This document shows, in pieces, positions 1 through 6,040 of a stretch of DNA of 12,266 bases. Every line of letters begins with the position of its first letter. Position 1 is the first letter of the stretch. The notes under the pieces are model-generated. The model was not told the origin of the DNA. It did not search any database and saw only the letters and a list, made by a program, of their open reading frames with translations. The position numbers and the translations under genes were made by a program. The DNA is from Clostridia bacterium (GTDB taxonomy: Bacteria > Bacillota > Clostridia > Oscillospirales > Acutalibacteraceae): positions 1-12,266 of the forward strand of contig JAFSBS010000145.1 of the NCBI GenBank assembly GCA_017437165.1, written 5' to 3'.

Positions 1-477
1 AAATTCTGGGAGCATCCTAATGAAATTTATGAAGCAATTCACAGACACGGTATGGATAGTCAGGTAATTGTAAAATCTGCTCCGTCAGATGAAGTTTTCA
101 GAGTGTTAGAAGAGGTTGCGCCGCATTTACAGTTTATGCCGATTGTAAGCGAAGAACATAAGTGTCACGAGATTTTAAAATCGAAAAATCTTAATTACAT
201 TGGTGCAGAGGTGCTTTTTACATCTGATGAAAGCAATGTTGCAAGTGACGAGTTTATCGAGATGATGCATAAAGATGATAAATTAGTATGGGTTAATGCA
301 ATTATTTATAATTATCGTGAACAATTGGCGGCAGGTCACTCAGATGATACTGCACTCACAGAGTCAATGGATAAAGGCTGGGGTTGGCTTTCTGACAAAG
401 GTTTTGACTTTATTCAGACTGATTGGCCTTTAATGCTTATTGATTATCTCAAAAAAACCGGTAAATATTACAGATAA
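1..477 (+). CDS. Glycerophosphodiester phosphodiesterase family protein, 3' part (5' end outside window)
   Basis: The reading frame is open from base 1, so the ATG at 52 is internal and the gene begins upstream. 158 C-terminal residues are visible. The end of the protein, with GWGWL, then GFDFIQTDWP and a closing YLKKTGKYYR, is typical of the last strands of the GDPD TIM barrel, where a conserved IQTDWP-like segment lies near the C terminus. The family hydrolyses glycerophosphodiesters to glycerol-3-phosphate and an alcohol. The N-terminal catalytic His/Glu residues cannot be seen here, so substrate and localisation (secreted or cytosolic) stay open. A hairpin terminator follows directly, so the gene is probably transcribed separately from spo0A. 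Family assignment is from recalled motif similarity. Confidence 0.75.
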   Translation, partial: KFWEHPNEIYEAIHRHGMDSQVIVKSAPSDEVFRVLEEVAPHLQFMPIVSEEHKCHEILKSKNLNYIGAEVLFTSDESNVASDEFIEMMHKDDKLVWVNAIIYNYREQLAAGHSDDTALTESMDKGWGWLSDKGFDFIQTDWPLMLIDYLKKTGKYYR

Positions 478-482
478 ACTTT

Positions 483-541
483 AAAAGAGTGAATAATTAT
501 CCGTTTTCGATATTTTTCGACAATGATAATTCACTCTTTTT
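483..541 (+). terminator. Rho-independent terminator after the GDPD gene
   Basis: The arm at 483-501 pairs with 525-540: a 16-bp stem (AAAAGAGTGAAT plus TATC) with a 3-nt bulge at 495-497. The 3' arm ends in a run of T to 541. The loop (502-524) contains a Spo0A-box-like sequence at 516-524. Confidence 0.8.
516..524 (-). promoter_or_regulatory. Candidate Spo0A box (distal)
   Basis: Read on the - strand this is ATTGTCGAA, 8 of 9 matches to the 0A box consensus TTTGTCRAA. It lies in the terminator loop, centred 52 bp (about five helical turns) upstream of the second box at 568-576. The match is seen directly; binding is inferred. Confidence 0.45.
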
Positions 542-567
542 GTAATTTTTCAGAATATAAAACCGTT

Positions 568-576
568 TATGTCGAA
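568..576 (+). promoter_or_regulatory. Candidate Spo0A box (promoter-proximal)
   Basis: TATGTCGAA matches the 0A box consensus TTTGTCRAA at 8 of 9 positions and ends 4 bp before the -35 hexamer of the spo0A promoter. Its centre is near -43 relative to the predicted start, a position where Spo0A~P is known to activate sigma-A promoters in Bacillus. Autoregulation is an inference. Confidence 0.55.
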
Positions 577-580
577 AGTA

Positions 581-608
581 TTGACTTCACTTGTTTTGAT
601 AGTATAAT
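581..608 (+). promoter_or_regulatory. Sigma-A-type promoter of spo0A
   Basis: TTGACT (581-586), a 16-bp spacer and TATAAT (603-608) form a near-consensus vegetative promoter. Transcription would begin near 615, leaving a leader of about 37 nt before the ATG at 652. Confidence 0.75.
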
Positions 609-651
609 TAAAGGATGTCAAGAGGAATAATAAGGAAAAGAAGGCTAGTGG

Positions 652-1416
652 ATGGGTAGATTTACAGTACTGTTTGCAGATGATTTTGAGGAAGTTTCAA
701 AAAAATTCTGCGGGTACAAAAATATAGGATTCGACTATATAATTTGCGAAAAAGATGGCAGTGTAATTTTAGAAGAACTTTATAAAAATCCGGTTGATGT
801 AGTTGTTATGGATTTCGTTATGAAAAGTTTAGATGCTTTAGGTGTTTTAGAGCGTATGAAAAGAATGAATCCATTATATGCACCAGCGGTAATTATACTT
901 TCTAGTGTAGAAAGTATTGCACTGAAAAATGAGTTTTACAGAAAAGGAGCAGACTTCTACTTAAGAAAACCTGTAAGAACTGAAGAATTGATTGCTAAAA
1001 TCAATGAAATAAAACGAAATCGCAAAATAAATAATCTGAAATCTAATTCAGAAATATATCGTGATGAAAGTGAGGTTATTATAACAAATATAATTCAGCA
1101 ACTTTGTGTGCCTGCACACCTCAAAGGTTATAATTATTTAAGATACGCAATAAAATTATGTGTTGATTCACCCGTACTTACAAATACAATAACCAAAGAA
1201 TTGTATCCGGATATTGCAATAAATTATTCCGTTACAAGTGGAAGTGTAGAAAGAAATATACGTACAGCAATTGAGTTGGCGTGGCAACGGGGTAGTGAAG
1301 ACGTTTTTTCAAAATATTTTGGTTACAATAAGAAAATGAGAAAAAACAGACCTACAAATGCAGAATTTATCGCAAGAATTTCTGACGAAATAAGACTTAT
1401 ATATGATGTAAGTTAA
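652..1416 (+). CDS. spo0A: Spo0A-type sporulation response regulator
   Basis: 254 aa; the master regulator family of sporulation entry, activated by phosphorylation of its receiver. The receiver (about 1-120) keeps the acidic pair D10-D11, the acceptor D54, a serine at the Thr/Ser switch position (84-85) and K106. The linker is short. The C-terminal domain (about 140-254) is the Spo0A DNA-binding fold: VPAHLKGY, then LYPDIA, then the recognition-helix region VERNIRTAIELAW and PTNAEF, all closely matching B. subtilis Spo0A from memory. The start is supported by AGAAGG at 639-644, 7 nt upstream of the ATG. Oddities: the usual DxxMPxxDG around the acceptor reads DFVMKSLDAL, losing the Pro and Gly, and spoIVB, the usual neighbour, is not next to it. 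It could be a second, diverged Spo0A paralogue. The family is certain; status as the main Spo0A is less so. Confidence 0.9.
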   Translation: MGRFTVLFADDFEEVSKKFCGYKNIGFDYIICEKDGSVILEELYKNPVDVVVMDFVMKSLDALGVLERMKRMNPLYAPAVIILSSVESIALKNEFYRKGADFYLRKPVRTEELIAKINEIKRNRKINNLKSNSEIYRDESEVIITNIIQQLCVPAHLKGYNYLRYAIKLCVDSPVLTNTITKELYPDIAINYSVTSGSVERNIRTAIELAWQRGSEDVFSKYFGYNKKMRKNRPTNAEFIARISDEIRLIYDVS

Positions 1417-1424
1417 AAATATAT

Positions 1425-1475
1425 GTGCACAACGAACAACTAATGGTTTTGTTTGTTGTGCATTTTAATTTTTTT
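1425..1475 (+). terminator. Terminator after spo0A
   Basis: TGCACAACGAAC (1426-1437) pairs with GTTTGTTGTGCA (1451-1462), a 12-bp stem with one G-U pair. A T-rich tail follows to about 1475. It separates spo0A from the kinase gene. Confidence 0.8.
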
Positions 1476-1481
1476 ATTTTA

Positions 1482-1508
1482 TTGAAAAAATACGCCATTT
1501 ATGATAAT
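1482..1508 (+). promoter_or_regulatory. Possible weak promoter of the hybrid kinase gene
   Basis: TTGAAA (1482-1487) and GATAAT (1503-1508) are separated by only 15 bp. An alternative -10, TATAGT (1519-1524), has no good -35 and would put the start almost on the ribosome binding site. Some promoter is expected here because a terminator precedes it, but the choice is uncertain. Confidence 0.3.
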
Positions 1509-1544
1509 CTTAAATGTGTATAGTCTTTTTACAGGGGTGAAAAA

Positions 1545-4500
1545 ATGCTTAAAAGATTAGATTTGACAGCATTTAAAAAAATATATGATAAAAGTGCTGT
1601 AGCTTTCGCGGTTGTTAATTTAATAAGGAATGATGAAGGTATTGTTTTTGATTTTACTTATGAATATGCCAATAAGTCCATGGCTGATATTGATGGGATA
1701 AAAGTAACTGATTTGGTTGGTAAAAAATATTCTTCAATTTATAAAAAATATCCACCGAAATCAACACTTAAAAATTTAGCTGATGTTGCAGAAAACGGCG
1801 GTGCAGGTACATCTCAGGAATATTGGAATGAGGTAGGACTTAGTGTATCTATGCAGTATTTTTGCGTTTCAGAGGATACTGTTTCCGTAAGTGTAATTGG
1901 TATTTCAAATGTAGAGCAGATAAAAAACCAGAATGAGCAATTGGTAAATAAAATTCCCGGTGGCGTTGTAATTATCGAAGTCACTGATACAATTCACTTT
2001 TTTCACTGTAATAATTGGTATTACACTACTTTAGGTTATACTGCTGAAGAATTTGAACAACTTCAGAAAAATGATGAAAATGCAGGTATTCACCCTGAAG
2101 ATATTGAGATTTTAAAAGACAGTATAGCAGAATGTTTTTCTAATAAAAGAACGGATACACTCACATTAAGAGTTGCTCATAAAAATGGTACATACAAATA
2201 TTTATGCCTTAATACTACCGTTGTAGGTAAAACTCAAAATACACTTACACTTTATGGTATGTACACCGATGTTGATAAGCATATTCGTCTTACTAATAAA
2301 TTGGCGTATGTCAATGCTGAAATGGATAATATGATTGCGTCAATTCCTGGTGGTATTTCAAAATATGTTTTAACTGAAGCGGGGACCTTAAAAAGACTTT
2401 ACAGTTCTCCCGGTATGGCAGAATTAGTAGGTAAGACACAAGAAGAATATGAAAGAGATTTTGATAAAGATTGGAAAGAAAATATTTATTATGCCGACTT
2501 CCCTATTGTTCAGAAAAAAATAGTTGAATGTATAAAAACTTTAAAATCTACGGAGTTTACATACAGACTTATCCATAAAAATGGAAGTTTAGTCTGGGTT
2601 ACTTGTCTTGTTCGTGTTATTGGTGAAAAAGACGGCAGACCTTTGGCTCATGCGGTGTTCCACGCAATGGCAAAAAGTGAAATTCTTTACCAGACACTTC
2701 TTGATAATATTGATACTGTTACTATGGTTCGCGATGTAACTAATGGTGAGATTCTCTATGCTAATAAAGTTGCTTCAGATTTCTTTGGAATGACCGAAAA
2801 ACAACTTATTGGTAAAAGTTACACCGAAGTTATGAATGCTAACAATATAAAGGTTGAAGATTTTAATGTTGATTTTGACAATAATACTTCAAAAGAAGTT
2901 ATATCCGGCGATAAATGTTACAATGTAACTGCAGAGAAAATTGTGTGGAATGACAGAGAGTCTGTAGCAAGTTTCTTTACGGATATTACTGATTCATATA
3001 AAGCACGTCAAGAACTTCAGGGAGATAAAGATAAACTTGATGATATTGTAAGTAAAATTCCTCTTGGCATTGTAGTGTTTAAGTTAGATGAAGATGATGT
3101 TCTTTATGTTGAACATTGTAATGACAGTATTTGCAAAATAATAAATATAGATAAAAATGATATTAAATACGGTGAATACAGCAATCTTTCTTTGCCGTTT
3201 GATTTTTATAAAGATGATATTCCTGCAATACTCAATTCTTTTGAAATTGCTAAAAGTCAGAAAGAACCGCATTTCTTTGATTTCAGAATAATTTATGACG
3301 ATGGAAGAATTTCGTGGTTTACAGCAAGTTTCCAAAGCGTTTTGCAAGAAGACGGAACTTTCCTGATTTATGCGGGTTGTATTGATATTACAGCGCAGAA
3401 AGACCTTGAGGAACAACTTGTGCTGAATGCAAAAGAAATGAGAGAGTCGGTTGTTAAATTACAGGAAAGTCAGGAAAGACTTAACGCAATTTCAAAACGA
3501 GCAGAGTTGTTTTATTGGGAAATTGAACTTGACTCCGGCGATGTTACTGCTTTGTTTACAAGAGAAGATTCACCAAGTGGTAACCTGGAAAATGAAGGTT
3601 TTGCTACCGACTTTATTATTCCGGAAGATTTAGAGTATTTTAAACTTATGACAGGTCTCGCTTCATCGGGTAAAGAAGAACACCTTACATTTGATGTGCG
3701 TGTTGGTACCAATATTGAAAAATCAGAATGGTTCAGAATTACCTATGATATAATTAAAGATGATGAAGATAATGCTGTGAGTCTTTTGGGACTTGCTCAA
3801 AATGTAAATGAATTAAAACTTGAGCAAAGAAGACTTGACGAAGAAATAGAAAACCTGGAAACTGCAACACAAAAACGAGATGTTCTTTCAACAATGAGAG
3901 TTAATCTTACTGATAACTGTGTTGAAAGTTACAATAGTAAACCTGAAACCCGACTTTCTGTTGAAATTGGTGATAAATATACCGATGTTCTTATGAAAAT
4001 ATCAGAACACGCAGTTTCAACAACTGATAAAGACGAGATTTTTAAACAACAATCATTAGAAAAATTACTTTCGGCTTTTGAAAATGGTGAAAAAGCAATT
4101 TCTGTGGACTATCAGATTGAAACTTATGACAATGCTTCTTGTTGGGTTAACAGTACTATGCGTCTTTACAGACATCCTGCAACCAAAAAAGTGATGTGCT
4201 TTATGTATTGTTATGATATAAACGATATTCACGTAACAAAAGAAATCATTAACAAGGTTGTAGAAGATGGTTATGAGCATATTAGTGTTATAAATGTGAA
4301 AAATAGAAAGATTGACCTTTCTATAGGTGATGAAAATTCCGTTACCTATATGAAAACAAATGATGTTTTTGACCGTTCCTTAATGAATGTTTTTGCAAAA
4401 TTGGGTTCAGTAGAATTAGCAGAGAGTGGATTTGATAACTGTTGTCTTTCTAATGTTATTGAAGAACTTAAAGAAAAAAATGAATTTGCGTATCCGTTCA

Positions 4501-5804
4501 ATATAAATATAAACGAGCAAAAAGGACGCAAATTATTTACTTATACATGGTTCGATAAAGCAAAAACAAAAATACTTTTGTTAGTAACAGATATTACAGA
4601 TATTTATCAACAAGAAATAAAGCGTTCAGAGGAACTTGCAAAAGCGTTGGAAGCTGCGGTTATGGCAAACAAATCAAAAACAGACTTCTTATCAAGAATG
4701 AGTCACGAAATAAGAACACCTATGAATGCTATTCTTGGTATGTCACGACTCGGTGAAGAAGCAACAACTGAAGAAAGCGTTGTTTCATATTTTAAAGATA
4801 TAAATGCTTCAGGTAACTATCTTTTAGGTCTTATTAATGATATTCTTGATATGAGCCGTATCGAGCAGGGGAAAATGGATATTTACAACAAGTACGAAGA
4901 ATTTACTGAAATGATTCGTTCTATAGAAGTTGTTATAAAACCATTGGCTGAGCGTAAAAATGTTGAGTTCAATATTATCCAACTCGGCGAAGCACCACAA
5001 TGGGTTTATTTAGATAAACTCCGAGCGCAACAGGTTTATATAAATATTCTTAACAATGCAGTGAAATTTACAGAATCAGGTGGCAAAGTTGAGTGGGAAA
5101 TAAAAAGCGAAATACTAAGTAATAACACGGTTAAAGTTATTTCAAAAATATCTGATACCGGTTGTGGTATGAGTGAGAGTTTTCTCGAACGTATTTTTGA
5201 ACCATTTGCACAGGAACAGAACAGTCTTGTCAATGCTCGTCAGGGTACCGGTCTTGGTCTTGCTATTGCAAAAAGTATTGTTGAAAAAATGGGCGGTAGT
5301 ATTTCTGTAGAGAGTACTATCGGAATAGGTACGGTATTTACAATTGAATTTGTAAGAAACTGCAAACAGATAAATGATAAGCAGAATCTTACCAAAGAGG
5401 CAGATGATGTCAAGAATATTTTTGAAGGTAAAAAAGTGTTACTTTGTGAAGACCATCCGCTTAATACACTTGTTGCTACAAGACTTTTAGAAAAAGTTGG
5501 TATGACAGTTGAAACAGCAGAAAACGGAAAAATAGGTGTTGAAAAATTCTTTTCCTCACAAGAAAATGAATATGCAGCAGTCCTTATGGATATCAGAATG
5601 CCCGTTATGGACGGACTTGAAGCTGCTACTAAAATAAGAGGTTTAAATCGTCAGGATGCAAAATCTGTACCGATTATTGCTATGACTGCTAATGCATTCG
5701 CAGAAGATAAGAGTCTTTCAAAAGAATCTGGTATGAACGAGCATCTTTCAAAACCTATTGAACCAACAGTTCTCTATAAAACACTTTCAGATTATATCAA
5801 ATAA
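1545..5804 (+). CDS. Soluble multi-PAS hybrid sensor histidine kinase with C-terminal receiver
   Basis: 1419 aa, with no evident signal peptide or membrane segment, so a cytosolic sensor. About eight PAS-like modules fill the first 1020 residues, roughly 10-122, 130-245, 258-377, 380-487, 497-618, 645-758, 780-895 and 905-1020. Several end in the PAC-like DIT signature (for example 480-482, 614-616, 1016-1018), and modules 2, 3 and 5 share an IPGG/IPLG opening. A helical linker leads to HisKA with the phosphorylated H1054 in SHEIRTPMNAILGM. The ATPase domain has the N box (N1170 in NILNNAVKF), G1 (D1204 in DTGCGM) and G2 (GTGLGLAI from 1234). The receiver (about 1296-1417) has E1302-D1303, acceptor D1349 in MDIRMPVMDG and K1403. 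AGGGG at 1533-1537 supports the ATG. There is no internal Hpt, so onward transfer needs a separate Hpt such as the one at 8667. Signal and partner are unknown; PAS boundaries are approximate and modules 1, 7 and 8 are the weakest. Confidence 0.92.
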   Translation: MLKRLDLTAFKKIYDKSAVAFAVVNLIRNDEGIVFDFTYEYANKSMADIDGIKVTDLVGKKYSSIYKKYPPKSTLKNLADVAENGGAGTSQEYWNEVGLSVSMQYFCVSEDTVSVSVIGISNVEQIKNQNEQLVNKIPGGVVIIEVTDTIHFFHCNNWYYTTLGYTAEEFEQLQKNDENAGIHPEDIEILKDSIAECFSNKRTDTLTLRVAHKNGTYKYLCLNTTVVGKTQNTLTLYGMYTDVDKHIRLTNKLAYVNAEMDNMIASIPGGISKYVLTEAGTLKRLYSSPGMAELVGKTQEEYERDFDKDWKENIYYADFPIVQKKIVECIKTLKSTEFTYRLIHKNGSLVWVTCLVRVIGEKDGRPLAHAVFHAMAKSEILYQTLLDNIDTVTMVRDVTNGEILYANKVASDFFGMTEKQLIGKSYTEVMNANNIKVEDFNVDFDNNTSKEVISGDKCYNVTAEKIVWNDRESVASFFTDITDSYKARQELQGDKDKLDDIVSKIPLGIVVFKLDEDDVLYVEHCNDSICKIINIDKNDIKYGEYSNLSLPFDFYKDDIPAILNSFEIAKSQKEPHFFDFRIIYDDGRISWFTASFQSVLQEDGTFLIYAGCIDITAQKDLEEQLVLNAKEMRESVVKLQESQERLNAISKRAELFYWEIELDSGDVTALFTREDSPSGNLENEGFATDFIIPEDLEYFKLMTGLASSGKEEHLTFDVRVGTNIEKSEWFRITYDIIKDDEDNAVSLLGLAQNVNELKLEQRRLDEEIENLETATQKRDVLSTMRVNLTDNCVESYNSKPETRLSVEIGDKYTDVLMKISEHAVSTTDKDEIFKQQSLEKLLSAFENGEKAISVDYQIETYDNASCWVNSTMRLYRHPATKKVMCFMYCYDINDIHVTKEIINKVVEDGYEHISVINVKNRKIDLSIGDENSVTYMKTNDVFDRSLMNVFAKLGSVELAESGFDNCCLSNVIEELKEKNEFAYPFNININEQKGRKLFTYTWFDKAKTKILLLVTDITDIYQQEIKRSEELAKALEAAVMANKSKTDFLSRMSHEIRTPMNAILGMSRLGEEATTEESVVSYFKDINASGNYLLGLINDILDMSRIEQGKMDIYNKYEEFTEMIRSIEVVIKPLAERKNVEFNIIQLGEAPQWVYLDKLRAQQVYINILNNAVKFTESGGKVEWEIKSEILSNNTVKVISKISDTGCGMSESFLERIFEPFAQEQNSLVNARQGTGLGLAIAKSIVEKMGGSISVESTIGIGTVFTIEFVRNCKQINDKQNLTKEADDVKNIFEGKKVLLCEDHPLNTLVATRLLEKVGMTVETAENGKIGVEKFFSSQENEYAAVLMDIRMPVMDGLEAATKIRGLNRQDAKSVPIIAMTANAFAEDKSLSKESGMNEHLSKPIEPTVLYKTLSDYIK

Positions 5805-5811
5805 TATTTTT

Positions 5812-5851
5812 ATTGGATTGGCAAGATTTTGTCAATCCAATATTCTTTTTT
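5812..5851 (+). terminator. Terminator after the hybrid kinase gene
   Basis: ATTGGATTGGCAA (5812-5824) pairs with TTGTCAATCCAAT (5829-5841), a 13-bp stem with one G-U pair and a GATT loop. It is followed by CTTTTTT ending at 5851. Confidence 0.85.
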
Positions 5852-5947
5852 ATAATTATATAAAGGAAAAATAACATAGAAAAAACAACACTTTTTTGTT
5901 GATTTATACTATTTTTATAAACAATGACAATTTTTTTTGTAATATTG

Positions 5948-5975
5948 TTGAATTTTTATTTAAAAGTGTTATAAT
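5948..5975 (+). promoter_or_regulatory. Promoter of the EAL phosphodiesterase and Hpt genes
   Basis: TTGAAT (5948-5953), a 16-bp spacer and a perfect TATAAT (5970-5975), with a TGn extended -10 at 5967-5969. The predicted start is near 5982, so an upstream in-frame ATG at 5990 would sit almost at the 5' end without a ribosome binding site. Confidence 0.7.
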
Positions 5976-5999
5976 GTTATTATAAGAAGATGTGTCATT

Positions 6000-6011
6000 A
6001 CGTCATGACGT
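6000..6011 (+). repeat. 12-bp perfect palindrome in the phosphodiesterase leader
   Basis: ACGTCATGACGT is a perfect palindrome lying between the predicted transcription start and the ribosome binding site. It could be an operator or a small RNA hairpin (4-bp stem, CATG loop). The function is unknown. Confidence 0.4.
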
Positions 6012-6040
6012 TTTTTCTAAAAAAATTAGGGGGCTTTTTT

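Noticed and set aside
612..625. AGGA...GAAT resembling a sigma-H promoter upstream of spo0A
   Set aside because: The spacing between the two elements is far too short for sigma-H, and a good sigma-A promoter lies just upstream.
3084..3416. 110-codon open frame on the - strand inside the kinase gene
   Set aside because: It is antisense to a clear PAS-coding region, rich in Phe/Ile/Asn as expected for the reverse of AT-rich coding sequence, and resembles no family. The same holds for the other antisense frames at 6491-6754, 7654-7869, 10848-11102 and 11548-11856.
5885..5935. Imperfect inverted repeats in the AT-rich gap before the phosphodiesterase promoter
   Set aside because: The stems are 5-6 bp of A/T with bulges, expected by chance at this composition; no riboswitch features such as a conserved GEMM (c-di-GMP) core were seen.
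5990..6040. Longer N terminus (17 extra residues from an ATG at 5990) for the EAL phosphodiesterase
   Set aside because: The ATG lies about 8 nt from the predicted transcription start with no ribosome binding site, whereas the GTG at 6041 has AGGGGG 7 nt upstream and the receiver domain starts there.
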